DNA of 64,000 nt from Cognatishimia activa (GCF_017798205.1 NZ_CP060010.1:558001-622000), one strand, 5' to 3'; positions 53,606 to 63,401 are shown, numbered from the stretch's first letter. Translations and numbers: made by a program. Notes: generated from the letters alone by a model not told the origin.

Positions 53606-55006
53606 TTAGGCTTGCGAGGCTTTGACGGCCTCATACCCCGCCAAAGCCGCCGCACGCGCCTCTTTGTGATCGACGATCGGGTGGGGATAGGTTTCGCCCA
53701 ATGTCACACCCGCTTCTTGTAACACTAAGGCGGGGGCCTCCCATGGGGCATGCAGAACCTTCGTCGGCAAAGCCGCAAGTTCAGGACACCACTTGCGTAT
53801 ATAGTCGCCATTTGGGTCGAACTTTTGCGCCTGCGTCGTCGGGTTGAAAATCCGGAAATAGGGTGCTGCATCCGCGCCGGACCCCGCCACCCACTGCCAA
53901 CTCGCCGTATTATTGGCGAGATCCGCATCCAGCAGAGTATCCCAGAACCAATTCATCCCGTGTTGCCAATGGATGCGCAGATGTTTGATCAGGAAACTCG
54001 CCACCACCATGCGTACGCGGTTGTGCATATAGCCCGTGTGCCAAAGCTCTCGCATGCCCGCATCCACCAGCGGGTAGCCTGTTTTCCCCTTTTGCCAGGC
54101 GGCAAGGTGAGCCGGATTGTCAGCCCAAGGATAGGCATCAAACGCGCGGTTCAGGTTTTGCTCTGGCAGATCGGGTGTGTGAAACAGAAGCTGATGCGAA
54201 AACTCGCGCCAACCGATTTCCGCGAGGAATTTGTCCGCATCCCCTTGCTTGCTGGGATACATCGCGCATTTGCGCTGCACCTCGCGCCAGATTTGACGCG
54301 GAGAGATCTCTCCGAAATGCAAATGCGGGGACAGTCGTGAGACATGGGTCTGATCCGGCCGGTCTCGGCCCGTTTTGTATCCCTTGAGATCGTCGGACAG
54401 AAAATGCTCCAGACGCGCCCAAGCGCCCTTTTCTCCGGGGGTCCATACGGGGCCAAAACCCGTCGCCCAATCTGGCTTGGTTGGCAACAGATCTAATGCG
54501 TCAATTTCAGTCGTCGCGCCAAAGACCGCAAGCGACGTGCGTTCCAAAGGTGCGGCCGGAGCGCCCGCCTTCAGGCAGGCCCGCCAAAACGGAGAAAACA
54601 CCTTAAACTGCCCGCCTGATCCGGTTTTGATCTGCCAGGGCTCAAACAAAAGATTGCCGGGAAAACTTTCAACCGTCACACCTGCCGCGCCCAGCGCTGC
54701 TTTCATCTCGGTGTCTTTGGCAATCCCCGCAGGCTCATAGCGCCGGTTCCAAAACACGGCGTCGACGCCATAGTCGGCAACACACCCCTCAACAACCTCA
54801 AGCGGGTCCCCTTGCCGGACCAGCAAGCCGCCCAAGTCCTGTGCCAGTGCGTTCAAAGAATGGTGCAGCCACCATTTCGCGGCCTCTCCATAGGCCTCGG
54901 GCTCATAGACAAACACGGGCAAAACCTCGCCCCGTGCCGCAGCTGCTGTCAGCGCGGGGTTGTCAGCAACCCGCAAATCATTTCGGAAAAGAACAAGTGA
55001 ACGCAC
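53606..55006 (-). CDS. phrB: Deoxyribodipyrimidine photolyase (class I)
   Basis: A 466-residue flavoprotein. The N-terminal photolyase alpha/beta domain starts LVLFRNDLRVADNPAL; the C-terminal FAD domain has GYPLVDAGMRELWHTGYMHNRVRM, HLRIHWQHG and NNTASWQWVAGSGADAAPYFRIFNP, with the conserved Trp residues for electron transfer. Probably a CPD photolyase; a cryptochrome cannot be fully excluded. The start is GTG 55006. Confidence 0.94.
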   Translation of the reverse strand: MRSLVLFRNDLRVADNPALTAAAARGEVLPVFVYEPEAYGEAAKWWLHHSLNALAQDLGGLLVRQGDPLEVVEGCVADYGVDAVFWNRRYEPAGIAKDTEMKAALGAAGVTVESFPGNLLFEPWQIKTGSGGQFKVFSPFWRACLKAGAPAAPLERTSLAVFGATTEIDALDLLPTKPDWATGFGPVWTPGEKGAWARLEHFLSDDLKGYKTGRDRPDQTHVSRLSPHLHFGEISPRQIWREVQRKCAMYPSKQGDADKFLAEIGWREFSHQLLFHTPDLPEQNLNRAFDAYPWADNPAHLAAWQKGKTGYPLVDAGMRELWHTGYMHNRVRMVVASFLIKHLRIHWQHGMNWFWDTLLDADLANNTASWQWVAGSGADAAPYFRIFNPTTQAQKFDPNGDYIRKWCPELAALPTKVLHAPWEAPALVLQEAGVTLGETYPHPIVDHKEARAAALAGYEAVKASQA

Positions 55007-55092
55007 GGGCGGCCTGTGTCGGAATTAAGACTTAGGCCGCAACCTAGTGCGCCTGGCGGGAACGGCCAGCAAATTCCGTTCCCAGACTGTGT

Positions 55093-55593
55093 TTATGCCC
55101 GCCCGTAGGCCTGAGCGATCGCAACCTGCATTGCGTCCTCAACTGAACGTCCGCCCCATGTGGCCAGCTGAATGGCCGGATAGAAGCGTTCCGCGCTCAT
55201 GATCGCGGCGTTGATCATCGTGTCGATCTGATCAGGGCTTGCGACCTGACCACCCGCCAACACCAGACCATAGCGATAGATCATCATGTTCTGCTCGGTC
55301 CAATAGGTGAACCCACCAGCCCAGCATTGATCATTCACGGCGTTGAGGACTTCGAACAATTGCGGCATGCGATCAGACGGAGGTTCCATTTCAAAGGAAC
55401 AGACCATCTTGAGCATTTCTTCATATCCCGACCATGCGAGCGTGATGGAATAGGTCTTCCATTGCCCTTCAATAGCCATTGCGATCTGATCATCTGCGAT
55501 GCGGTCAAAGGTCCACTCGTGATGTTCGGCAATGTGTTCGACGATGTCGATGGGATGAATGTCTTCTTCGAGATACTGCTCTGATAATGCCAT
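55093..55593 (-). CDS. YbjN domain protein
   Basis: A 166-residue protein of the YbjN/bacterial sensory transduction regulator fold, with the typical EEDIHPIDIVEHIAE start and WTFDRIADDQIAMAIEGQWKTYSITLAW strand region. Members act as cytosolic T3S-chaperone-like proteins with roles in stress; the role here is unknown. The promoter must lie in the 198 bases upstream, which contain a 7-bp inverted repeat (TTGTGGA/TCCACAA) at 55749-55775. Confidence 0.88.
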   Translation of the reverse strand: MALSEQYLEEDIHPIDIVEHIAEHHEWTFDRIADDQIAMAIEGQWKTYSITLAWSGYEEMLKMVCSFEMEPPSDRMPQLFEVLNAVNDQCWAGGFTYWTEQNMMIYRYGLVLAGGQVASPDQIDTMINAAIMSAERFYPAIQLATWGGRSVEDAMQVAIAQAYGRA

Positions 55594-55791
55594 GGCGCCA
55601 CCCTTTCGTTATTGCGCCGGGACGTGGCAGCGTAACCAGCGCTTGGTGCCTGCTCGATGGGAGGTAGGAGAGCCCTCCCCCCTTACTAGGTATGGTGGAG
55701 TCTGGGCCCGCTTAAGTAAAGGGAAATATTTGAAAACACCGCAATAAGTTGTGGACAAGTCGTTAAAATCCACAAGAAATAGGCGGTGGGT

Positions 55792-57021
55792 CTAGGCGGA
55801 ATAGGCGCTGCGAATGACCTTCGTCGCCTGCGAAATCACCGCCTGATCGCTTTGATGCGCAAGCGCATGCGCAGCACTTCCGCCGTTTAAGGCCATGATA
55901 ATTGGCACGCCATGGGTCTTGTGGAAATTCAACCAGACATTGAATTGTCCGCGCTCCTCACCGGCCTCTGGCGTGTAGATCCAGGTGACGTCTTTATCCC
56001 AGAACGGGCGGTCAAACTGCAGGTAGACCTTGTCCAAAAGCCCCATGCCCAGACGCGAGATCGACCGGCGTTTGGCTGCGGGCAGCTCTGGCTTAAACCC
56101 AATACCGCCTTCTTTCAAAACACCCAGAGGCACGGTGACCAGAACGGCGTCAAAGGCCTCGGGCAAAGCGGCGCGTGGCGTGACCCAGACTTGATCGTCC
56201 TCAAGCGTAATCATGCCCACTTGCGTTGACAGGCGCAGTTCATAGTCGCCTTTCAACGCATCCAAAATCGCTGAATACCCGCCGGGGAAAACGACCTCTT
56301 CGCCCTCATAATCATCGTCAAACAAGTAGGCCGATGTGTTCAGCTCATCGACATCCGCGCCAGCAGAGGTCTGGATCTCGACCTCATCCCAGATCCAATC
56401 GGGAACTTCCGCGTCTCGCATCACGCGCCCGTCGCCCCCACGCAGCGCATAGCTGTCGTCCGTCGCAACCCGCGCAATCGCCTGTTGGTCGGACAGGGCC
56501 GCCAAAGGATTGCCATCCGTGCCGTGTATCCAGCTCGCGCCAAGGTCCAGTGGAACGCCAAGACGTGTGTCTGTCCAAAGCCGCCCGCCAATACGGTCCC
56601 GCGCCTCAAGCACGGTCACTTCATGTCCTCGATCCGCCAACCTTTTTGCGGCGGTTAGCCCGCTCATGCCGGCACCGATCACGGCAACCCGCTTGTGACC
56701 TTTCTTGCTGAGCATGGACGCCACACGCAGCCCTGACTCATGGGCCGCGTGCACCGTGCTGGAGCGTTTGTAAAAAGTCGCCTCGCCCGCAAAAAAGATC
56801 CGTCCCTCAATCGGGGCTTCCAGATTGCGGCGATCCTTTTTCCGGGACCCTTTAGCGACATAAGAATAGGACCCATAGGCAAAAGGATCCTGACTCCAAT
56901 TGGTGCGCAGATAACCGCGTGGGCCACCGGCCGCAAAGCCTTGGACCGGCAGCATTGCCGCCGACAAAGCTGCACCCATCGCGGCCAAAGTCGACCGGCG
57001 CGTCCAATTGGAGTGAGTCAC
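55792..57021 (-). CDS. Tat-exported flavin amine oxidase with an apparent circular permutation
   Basis: A 409-residue protein. A twin-arginine signal (T-R-R-S-T-L, residues 7-12) ends near residue 31. Next come segments that close ordinary amine oxidases: the [12 protein letters not shown] motif (42-53), [10 protein letters not shown] (73-82) and [13 protein letters not shown] (89-101). Only then does the FAD Rossmann motif [10 protein letters not shown] (112-121) appear, with [11 protein letters not shown] (137-147) and DLGASWIHG (159-167). The chain ends after [19 protein letters not shown], where normal family members continue into the W-x-Q-D-P segment. So the C-terminal part seems moved to the N-terminus. 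GTG 57021 starts right after the ubiK stop, with GGAAGG upstream. Substrate unknown. Confidence 0.9.
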   Translation of the reverse strand: MTHSNWTRRSTLAAMGAALSAAMLPVQGFAAGGPRGYLRTNWSQDPFAYGSYSYVAKGSRKKDRRNLEAPIEGRIFFAGEATFYKRSSTVHAAHESGLRVASMLSKKGHKRVAVIGAGMSGLTAAKRLADRGHEVTVLEARDRIGGRLWTDTRLGVPLDLGASWIHGTDGNPLAALSDQQAIARVATDDSYALRGGDGRVMRDAEVPDWIWDEVEIQTSAGADVDELNTSAYLFDDDYEGEEVVFPGGYSAILDALKGDYELRLSTQVGMITLEDDQVWVTPRAALPEAFDAVLVTVPLGVLKEGGIGFKPELPAAKRRSISRLGMGLLDKVYLQFDRPFWDKDVTWIYTPEAGEERGQFNVWLNFHKTHGVPIIMALNGGSAAHALAHQSDQAVISQATKVIRSAYSA

Positions 57022-57264
57022 TTATTTCTTGCCTTCCAAGGCCTCGATCCGCGCCTTCAGCGCTTCGTTCTCTTCGCGTGCCTTTTGCGCCATGGTGCGC
57101 ACCGCATCAAATTCTTCGCGGGTCACAAAGTCGCGATCCGCGAGCCAGCGGTCCATCAGGGATTTCATCGCGGTTTCGGCCTCATCCTTCGCGCCTTGAG
57201 CCACGCCCATCGCATTGGTCATCAGCTGCGAGATGTCGTCCATGATCTTATTGCGGGTCTGCAT
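57022..57264 (-). CDS. ubiK: UbiK-type accessory factor (BMFP family)
   Basis: An 80-residue protein of the UbiK/YqiC family, an accessory factor for aerobic ubiquinone synthesis. N-terminal helix [16 protein letters not shown] is amphipathic and membrane-binding; the C-terminal [18 protein letters not shown] is a coiled coil. Its stop adjoins the amine oxidase start, so they are co-transcribed. Divergent from lgt. Confidence 0.9.
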   Translation of the reverse strand: MQTRNKIMDDISQLMTNAMGVAQGAKDEAETAMKSLMDRWLADRDFVTREEFDAVRTMAQKAREENEALKARIEALEGKK

Positions 57265-57367
57265 GTGGACCTCCGGTAGTCTGCCGTTACATTTGATCCC
57301 TATATGGGCACAAAAGCAGCGACTCTCAAGGTTGACTTCGCCCCAGTCTCAGAGGCACATCAGACAC

Positions 57368-58255
57368 ATGCAGGCCATGATCCCCTTTCCCGATATTTCG
57401 CCCGAGCTTTTCTCGATCTCTTTAGGCGGCTTTGAGCTCGCCCTGCGCTGGTACGCTTTGGCCTATATCGTCGGGATCATTCTAGCGTTTCAGATGTCCC
57501 TGATGGCACTGCGGCGCGTGCATCTGTGGCGCAACGACACGGCCCCTATGGATGATACTCAACTCGAAGACCTGCTCTTCTGGGTCACCATCGGCATCAT
57601 TCTCGGCGGGCGCATGGGCTATGTGCTGTTTTATCAGCCGGGGTCCTATCTGTCCGATCCCCTCGCGATCATTCGCGTGTGGGAAGGCGGCATGGCCTTT
57701 CATGGCGGGGTAATCGGCGTGGTTCTGGCGGGGTGGCTGTTTTGCCGTCGCCATGGGCTGCCGAAACTCTCGACCTCTGACATCGTGGTGCTGGGCGCGC
57801 CAGTAGGTCTGTTGCTGGGCCGCCTTGCAAATTTCGTCAACGCAGAGCTGTGGGGCCGCCCGACCGACCTGCCTTGGGGCGTCGCCTTTCCTGGCGCTTA
57901 TGCCCAAGACTGCGGCCAACTCGCAGGCCTTTGCGCGCGCCACCCGTCGCAGTTTTATGAAGCCTTCCTTGAAGGCGCGCTTCTTCTGGCAGTGATGCTC
58001 TGGCTCGCCTTCCGCAAAGGTGCCTTGAAGTTCCCGGGGCGTATCACCGGCGTGTTTTTCGCAGGCTATGGGCTTGCACGGTTCCTCGTGGAATTCGTCC
58101 GCCAGCCAGACGCGCAGTTTGTCACCGAGGGTAACCCGCTTGGCCTTGTCCTGCATCTGAATGGCATCGGCCTCACCATGGGCCAGATCCTCTCGCTGCC
58201 GATGATCCTCTTCGGCCTCTGGATGATCGCCAAAAGCCGGCGCGCGACACAATGA
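57368..58255 (+). CDS. lgt: Prolipoprotein diacylglyceryl transferase
   Basis: A 295-residue integral membrane enzyme that adds diacylglyceryl to the lipobox cysteine. Conserved segments are [41 protein letters not shown] (with the catalytic region) and [11 protein letters not shown]. Start chosen at ATG 57368; ATG 57377 is possible. The stop overlaps the methyltransferase start by 4 bases. Needed by the window's several lipoproteins. Confidence 0.95.
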   Translation: MQAMIPFPDISPELFSISLGGFELALRWYALAYIVGIILAFQMSLMALRRVHLWRNDTAPMDDTQLEDLLFWVTIGIILGGRMGYVLFYQPGSYLSDPLAIIRVWEGGMAFHGGVIGVVLAGWLFCRRHGLPKLSTSDIVVLGAPVGLLLGRLANFVNAELWGRPTDLPWGVAFPGAYAQDCGQLAGLCARHPSQFYEAFLEGALLLAVMLWLAFRKGALKFPGRITGVFFAGYGLARFLVEFVRQPDAQFVTEGNPLGLVLHLNGIGLTMGQILSLPMILFGLWMIAKSRRATQ

Positions 58256-59304
58256 GTCTGCGCGAGACGCTTATAAACCGCATCCGCACCATCGGCCCGA
58301 TTTCCGTGGCCGACTATATGACCGAATGCCTGCTGCATCCGGCCTACGGCTATTATGCCACCCGCGACCCTTTTGGCACGACCGGCGATTTCACCACCGC
58401 GCCGGAAATCACCCAGATGTTTGGCGAACTTTTGGGCATCTCGCTGGCGCAAGCCTGGATGGACCAAGGCGCACCGACCCGTTTCACCCTTGCCGAGGCG
58501 GGCCCCGGACGGGGCACGCTGATGGCAGACCTGCTGCGCGCCACCCGCAATGTGCCGGGATTTCACGACGCAATTGAGGTCCATCTGATCGAGGCCTCCC
58601 CCACCCTGCGCGCCAAGCAGGAAGAGCTGATCACGCGCGCGATTTGGCATGACACGGTGGACACTCTGCCCGAACAACCAACGTTCTTTGTCGCCAATGA
58701 ATTCCTCGATGCGCTGCCCATCCGGCAGTTCATCCGCGAGGGCTCTGCATGGCGCGAACGGCTGATCGGCGTCGACCACGAAGCCCTGACCTTCGGCCTT
58801 GGCGCAGCCCAGCCTCAGCCCGCCCTCACCCATCGCCTTGAGGACACCGAAGACGGCATGATGGTCGAAGTCTGCGAACCCCTTGCGCCCATGATCGACG
58901 CGATTGGTGGCCGCATCAAACGCCACGGTGGCGTGGCTTTGATCGTCGACTACGGCGACTGGCATTCTCAGGGCGACACGCTGCAGGCGGTGCAGGATCA
59001 CAAAGAGGTCGACGTGCTTGAGGATCCTGGCAACGCAGACCTCACAGCCCATGTGGATTTCGAAGCCATCTGCCTTGCCACCCCCTGCAAGTTTTCCCGC
59101 GTCACAGCCCAAGGCGTCTTTCTGGAACGTCTGGGCATCACCAGACGCGCGCAGGATCTCGCGAAATTGATGGAGCCCGCCCAGCTTGAACAGCATATTC
59201 TCGCGCATCGACGCTTGACCCATCCCGAGGAAATGGGAAATCTGTTCAAAGTGGTCGCCCTTTATCCAGAGGGCGAAAACCCGCCCCCCGGAGTAGAAGC
59301 ATGA
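58252..59304 (+). CDS. MidA/NDUFAF7-family class I SAM methyltransferase
   Basis: A 350-residue methyltransferase related to NDUFAF7, which dimethylates an arginine of complex I subunit NDUFS2. N-terminus [30 protein letters not shown] and the SAM motif [16 protein letters not shown] (about residues 80-95) are diagnostic. Coupled by 4-base overlaps to lgt and pgeF. A complex I substrate is inferred from the family; nuo genes are not in the window. Confidence 0.9.
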   Translation: MSLRETLINRIRTIGPISVADYMTECLLHPAYGYYATRDPFGTTGDFTTAPEITQMFGELLGISLAQAWMDQGAPTRFTLAEAGPGRGTLMADLLRATRNVPGFHDAIEVHLIEASPTLRAKQEELITRAIWHDTVDTLPEQPTFFVANEFLDALPIRQFIREGSAWRERLIGVDHEALTFGLGAAQPQPALTHRLEDTEDGMMVEVCEPLAPMIDAIGGRIKRHGGVALIVDYGDWHSQGDTLQAVQDHKEVDVLEDPGNADLTAHVDFEAICLATPCKFSRVTAQGVFLERLGITRRAQDLAKLMEPAQLEQHILAHRRLTHPEEMGNLFKVVALYPEGENPPPGVEA

Positions 59305-60053
59305 GCCTTGAAATCCTCAGGTCAGAGAGCCTTGCGCCCATTGAACACGGGTTCTTCACCCGCAAGGGCGGCGCGTCTTCGGGGATTTTTCACGGTCTGA
59401 ACTGCGGCACCGGCAGCAGTGATCTCGCGGACATCGTGCGCATAAACCGAGACCGTGTAGCGCAGGCCATGGGCGTTGAGGCACTGAATGGCGTGCATCA
59501 GATCCACTCTGCCGACGTGGTGACCGTTCGGGAACCGATCACTGGCGAGAAACCAAAAGCAGACGCGCTGGTCACCAATATCCCCGGCCAAGCCCTGTCG
59601 ATCCTGACCGCCGATTGCCAACCTGTGCTCTTCGCTGATCCCGACGCAGGCGTCATCGGAGCGGCGCATGCCGGATGGAAAGGCGCTGTGTCGGGCGTGT
59701 TAGAGGCCACCGTGGACGCGATGGAAGCGCTTGGCGCGAAACGTGATGCGATCCGCGCGGTTGTTGGGCCCTCGATCAGTCAGGCAGCTTATGAGGTCGG
59801 ACCAGAGTTGCGCGATCAATTTATCGCAGGTGATCCAGACAACAGCCGCTTTTTCGCGAAAGGCGACGGCGATCGGTTCATGTTCGACCTCCCGGGCTAT
59901 GGCGTGCATCGCCTGTACGCCGCAGGGGTCGGCTTGGCTGAATGGAACGGACATTGCACCTATAGCGATCCGGATCGCTTCTATTCCTATCGCCGCACAA
60001 CCCACGCCAAAGAAGCGGACTATGGTCGGCTGATCGCGGTCATCAAACTCTAG
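59301..60053 (+). CDS. pgeF: Peptidoglycan editing factor PgeF (YfiH/laccase-domain, multicopper polyphenol oxidase family)
   Basis: A 250-residue protein with the cysteine/histidine zinc or copper site: GVHQIHSADV, TADCQPVLFAD and AAHAGWKGAV, plus YSYRRT near the C-terminus. PgeF removes misincorporated amino acids from peptidoglycan precursors, and the family also has purine nucleoside activity. Last gene of the lgt-midA-pgeF operon. Confidence 0.92.
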   Translation: MSLEILRSESLAPIEHGFFTRKGGASSGIFHGLNCGTGSSDLADIVRINRDRVAQAMGVEALNGVHQIHSADVVTVREPITGEKPKADALVTNIPGQALSILTADCQPVLFADPDAGVIGAAHAGWKGAVSGVLEATVDAMEALGAKRDAIRAVVGPSISQAAYEVGPELRDQFIAGDPDNSRFFAKGDGDRFMFDLPGYGVHRLYAAGVGLAEWNGHCTYSDPDRFYSYRRTTHAKEADYGRLIAVIKL

Positions 60054-60189
60054 ACCGCCCCCAATTCACCTCTGCAACTCCTCGGATTCACGCCAATCTC
60101 GCCGCAACTCTGCCCCATTTCAGAACCAGATTGTTCTCAACAGACAAACAATCCGGTCCGCAAAGGATCAGGCAAGAAGGAGCAGACAG

Positions 60190-60315
60190 ATGGCAAAGCA
60201 ACGCTTTATTAAATCGATTGTCAAAGCATCGAAGACCGAGGCAGTCGTGCTGCCATGGGCGAAAAAGCGCATCGGCGAGAGTGTTTTGGTGAAACCAGCC
60301 GCGAAAGCCGCGTAA
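60190..60315 (+). CDS. Small basic protein of 41 residues
   Basis: ATG 60190 to TAA 60313-60315 encodes 41 residues rich in Lys, Ala and Arg (begins MAKQRFIKSIVKASK). A strong terminator follows 35 bases later, as expected for a genuine single-gene transcript. Similar short Lys-rich proteins beginning MAKQRFIKS occur in Rhodobacteraceae, as far as I recall, but I cannot check. Function unknown. Confidence 0.6.
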   Translation: MAKQRFIKSIVKASKTEAVVLPWAKKRIGESVLVKPAAKAA

Positions 60316-60349
60316 GAGAATTCCCGAGGACCCCCTACCTCCCAAACGA

Positions 60350-60388
60350 AACGACCGTTGGTTCCCCCGGCCAACGGTCGTTTTCTTT
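60350..60388. terminator. Strong bidirectional intrinsic terminator
   Basis: A perfect 12-bp stem (AACGACCGTTGG 60350-60361, CCAACGGTCGTT 60371-60382), loop of 9 bases, followed by a T-rich tail. It ends the small gene and also faces the convergent oxidoreductase gene at 60403. Confidence 0.93.
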
Positions 60389-60402
60389 TGTGGTCAGGGT
60401 CT

Positions 60403-60984
60403 TCAAATGGCTTGAGCGCCCAAGGATTTGACCGAGTCGATCCACCGCGCCACCGCCCCCGGTTTGGGGTCACTTGATTGCGCAAAATGCGTAAACCGTG
60501 TGGGGCTGAGGCCGATAAACCCCAGAATTTGCCGCTTCAACTGAGAATGCAGGGCGCTGCGATAGATCAGGCGGAAATACCAGCCCGGTGTGTCTGACGT
60601 CAGAATAACCCGCGCCGTCCGCCCCTTGAGCATAGGTTTCGGAAACTTGCCGCTCTTGGTGTCAAAGGTCCGACCGGGCAGGAAACTCCGATCAATCAAC
60701 CCTTTGAGCTTGGCAGGCAATCCGCCCCACCACATTGGCGAAGTCAGAACCACGTGATCCGCCCATTCGATGGACTGCAACACTTGCTCCAGATCCGGCT
60801 CCAGCGGTTTTGGGTCTTTGTAAAGCGCCTGCCCAATATCCGGATCAAACTCCAGATCGCCGACGTTCATAACTCGCACCTCATGCCCCTCCCCTTGTGC
60901 GGCGTTGGCATAAGTCTGGGCAAATGTTGCCGACAAAGACGCCTCACGCGGGTGCCCATTCAAAACAAAAATCTTTTTCGCCAT
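60403..60984 (-). CDS. NAD(P)H-dependent flavodoxin-fold oxidoreductase (MdaB/KefF-like)
   Basis: A 193-residue flavodoxin-fold reductase of the NQO family. Starts KKIFVLNGHPREASLSATF, binds FMN or FAD, and has TSPMWWGGLPAKLKGLIDR (about residues 75-93). Probably reduces quinones or electrophiles. ATG 60984 is chosen over a longer frame, which would overlap the operator sites. Divergent from a TetR gene that probably controls it. Confidence 0.88.
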   Translation of the reverse strand: MAKKIFVLNGHPREASLSATFAQTYANAAQGEGHEVRVMNVGDLEFDPDIGQALYKDPKPLEPDLEQVLQSIEWADHVVLTSPMWWGGLPAKLKGLIDRSFLPGRTFDTKSGKFPKPMLKGRTARVILTSDTPGWYFRLIYRSALHSQLKRQILGFIGLSPTRFTHFAQSSDPKPGAVARWIDSVKSLGAQAI

Positions 60985-61003
60985 CTCGCGACTCTCCATA
61001 AAT

Positions 61004-61069
61004 TGACCGTGGTCACTTTCATAGAGTCCAAAATTGACCGTGGTCAATAACTAAATTTGACCAAAGTCA
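61004..61069. promoter_or_regulatory. Three operator-like TGACC-N2-GGTCA sites between the reductase and TetR genes
   Basis: TGACCGTGGTCA occurs at 61004-61015 and 61035-61046; a variant TGACCAAAGTCA lies at 61058-61069. The 5-bp arms are inverted repeats, typical of TetR-family operators. They occupy the divergent promoter region between 60984 and 61092. Confidence 0.75.
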
Positions 61070-61091
61070 CTTTTTCTGTCACACCACGGCT

Positions 61092-61670
61092 ATGGCCGTC
61101 CAAACACGCACTCTTAAAACCCGCGCTAAACTTATCGAAGCCGCGCAAACCCGCATCAAAGACGCGGGCTACGAGGCCCTGCGCGTTGAGGATGTGGTGA
61201 AGGATGCGGGCGTCGCGAAGGGGACATTCTTTGCCCATTTCAAAGACAAGGACGCGCTGATGGATCACCTGATTGGGGGAGAAATCCACGCGTTTCTGGA
61301 CGAGGTGGAACTGATGGAGCCTCCAAAGAGCGTCGATGAAATCCTAGACGCCCTGATGCCGTCCTTTGAGTTCATGACCCAGGAGCGTTTTGTTTTTGAC
61401 GTGATTCTTAGGCATTCCGGCGCGGCACAAAACAGCGAGATCGGCGCGATCGCGCAGACATTCATCCGCCACGGTACCGTCATGGCACATTGGCTGGCCC
61501 ATGGTCCATTTCGCAAGGATATCGATCCGGCGCTGATGGCCGACGGCGTTGGAGCCTTCCAGATTCAAGCTCTCGCCCTGCACTTCTGTACAGCGCATAA
61601 CGGTATTTCGGTCAGAGATCGGATGGAAACTTACTTGAACGCCTGGCTTTTACCTAAGCCGTCCGGCTGA
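61092..61670 (+). CDS. TetR/AcrR-family transcriptional regulator
   Basis: A 192-residue repressor. The N-terminal HTH (ARTKLIEAAQTRIKDAGYEALRVEDVVKDAGVAKGTFFAHFKDKDALMDHLI pattern, residues about 10-58) is typical TetR; the C-terminal ligand domain is variable. It is divergent from the flavodoxin-fold reductase, with three palindromic sites between them, so it likely represses that gene and itself. The ligand is unknown, possibly a quinone or electrophile. It overlaps the convergent lrp stop by 17 bases. Confidence 0.88.
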   Translation: MAVQTRTLKTRAKLIEAAQTRIKDAGYEALRVEDVVKDAGVAKGTFFAHFKDKDALMDHLIGGEIHAFLDEVELMEPPKSVDEILDALMPSFEFMTQERFVFDVILRHSGAAQNSEIGAIAQTFIRHGTVMAHWLAHGPFRKDIDPALMADGVGAFQIQALALHFCTAHNGISVRDRMETYLNAWLLPKPSG

Positions 61671-62154
61671 TCCGTTCTTCTAAAACGTCAAACGGCACGC
61701 CCGGTTCATCCTTGGCACCACGAATGACCAGCGATGTTTTCACGCTCGCAACATTCTCGGCCTTCAGCAGATCCTCAGTGAGGAATGTCTGAAACGTCGA
61801 CAAATCCGGCGCGCAGCATTTCAGGATGAAATCCACCTCGCCATTCAGCATGTGGCACTCGCGCACCAAAGACCAATCGCGGCAGCGGTCTTCAAAGGCG
61901 CTCAGATCCGCTTCGGCCTGACTGATCAACCCAACCATCGCAAAAACCTGCACCTCAAAACCCAGTTCGCGCGCATCGACCTCGGCGTGATAGCCGCGAA
62001 TATAGCCTGATTCCTCAAGGGTGCGCACACGGCGCAAGCAAGGCGGCGCAGAGATCCCCACGCGCTTGGCCAGCTCTACGTTGGTCATACGACCATCCGC
62101 CTGAAGCTCTGCCAGAATCTTGCGGTCAATCGGATCCAAACGATATCCCGTCAT
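61654..62154 (-). CDS. Lrp/AsnC-family transcriptional regulator
   Basis: A 166-residue Lrp-type regulator. The HTH (LDPIDRKILAELQADGRMTNVELAKRVGISAPPCLRRVRTLEESGYI pattern, about residues 6-50) is followed by a RAM effector domain. ATG 62154 starts the family N-terminus. Divergent from trxB; this pairing recurs in Rhodobacterales and suggests a link to amino acid or redox control. Confidence 0.92.
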   Translation of the reverse strand: MTGYRLDPIDRKILAELQADGRMTNVELAKRVGISAPPCLRRVRTLEESGYIRGYHAEVDARELGFEVQVFAMVGLISQAEADLSAFEDRCRDWSLVRECHMLNGEVDFILKCCAPDLSTFQTFLTEDLLKAENVASVKTSLVIRGAKDEPGVPFDVLEERISRTA

Positions 62155-62346
62155 GTGCCTCGTTACCCCTCTGCAACTTTGCAATTCTTATAGCACCCGC
62201 CGATGCGCGCGCAATAATATTTCGCGTTTTCCACGATGACTGGAAAGTGAGCCCTGATATCGCGCGCTCTGCCGCTTGGGGGTTTTCGCCCGCGCCCCTT
62301 ATGTCTATATCCCTGTGACGCGAAATTTTAGGCAATCGGGTGGCCC

Positions 62347-63288
62347 ATGGCAGAGAGCAAACATACCAAAGTTCTGATTATCGGATCAGGCCCAGCAGGT
62401 TATACCGCGGGCGTCTACGCAAGCCGCGCGATGCTGAGCCCGATTCTCGTGCAGGGCATCGAGCCCGGCGGTCAGTTGACCACCACCACCGAGGTCGAAA
62501 ACTGGCCCGGTCACACAGAAATCCAAGGCCCCGACCTGATGGTCAATATGGAAGCTCACGCACGCGCCATGGGCACCGAGATCATCGGCGACATTATCAA
62601 CGAACTCGACACATCCGTGCGCCCCTTCGTGGCCAAAGGCGACAGTGGCACGACCTATACCGCGGACGCAGTGATCCTCGCGACCGGCGCTCGTGCCAAA
62701 TGGCTGGGCATGGAAAGCGAAGAGAAATTCAAAGGGTTCGGTGTTTCCGCCTGCGCGACCTGCGACGGCTTCTTCTATCGCGGCCAAGAGATCGTGGTGA
62801 TCGGCGGCGGTAACACAGCCGTTGAAGAAGCGCTGTTCCTGACGAACTTCGCCTCCAAAGTGACTTTGATCCACCGCCGCGACGAGCTGCGCGCCGAAAA
62901 GATCCTGCAAGAGCGCTTGCTGAAACACGAAAAGATCGAAACGCTTTGGTTCAATACTCTGGAAGAAGTCGTCGGTACTGACATGCCTCTGGGCGTGACC
63001 GGCGTGAAAACCAAAAACGTCAACACAGGCGAGATCACCGAGATCCCTTGCGCCGGTGTTTTCGTCGCCATCGGCCACGCACCAGCGACAGAGCTCGTGA
63101 AAGACGTGCTGGAAACCCACAACGGCGGCTACGTGAAGGTCGAAGCGGGCAGCACCCGCTCCTCCATCCCCGGTATTTTCGCAGCCGGAGACCTGACCGA
63201 CCACGTTTACCGTCAGGCAGTGACGTCTGCGGGTATGGGCTGTATGGCCGCGCTGGATGCCGAGAAATTCCTGGCGGAACAGGAATAA
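62347..63288 (+). CDS. trxB: Thioredoxin-disulfide reductase
   Basis: A 313-residue NADPH flavoenzyme. FAD-binding [15 protein letters not shown] (about 13-27), redox C136-A-T-C139, NADPH motif [10 protein letters not shown], and closing [20 protein letters not shown]. Length and motif order normal. Reduces thioredoxin. Confidence 0.97.
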   Translation: MAESKHTKVLIIGSGPAGYTAGVYASRAMLSPILVQGIEPGGQLTTTTEVENWPGHTEIQGPDLMVNMEAHARAMGTEIIGDIINELDTSVRPFVAKGDSGTTYTADAVILATGARAKWLGMESEEKFKGFGVSACATCDGFFYRGQEIVVIGGGNTAVEEALFLTNFASKVTLIHRRDELRAEKILQERLLKHEKIETLWFNTLEEVVGTDMPLGVTGVKTKNVNTGEITEIPCAGVFVAIGHAPATELVKDVLETHNGGYVKVEAGSTRSSIPGIFAAGDLTDHVYRQAVTSAGMGCMAALDAEKFLAEQE

Positions 63289-63309
63289 GCGTTCCAACAA
63301 ATTGATACA

Positions 63310-63341
63310 CCTGCGGTCAGAATTCCACGTTTGACCGCAGG
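63310..63341 (+). terminator. Inverted repeat after trxB, possible terminator
   Basis: CCTGCGGTCA (63310-63319) pairs with TGACCGCAGG (63332-63341), a 10-bp perfect stem with a 12-base loop, 21 bases after the trxB stop. No T run follows, so it may be a Rho-dependent or processing site. Confidence 0.5.
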
Positions 63342-63401
63342 CACGTGATTTCCCCCTTATTTTCACACAAGACTTGGCTCAGAAACGCTTTTATGAGATA
63401 C

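Noticed and set aside
55749-55775. TTGTGGACAAG and its inverted partner as DnaA boxes or an origin.
   Set aside because: They differ from TTATNCACA, no cluster or dnaA gene is near, and the region is an ordinary intergenic space.
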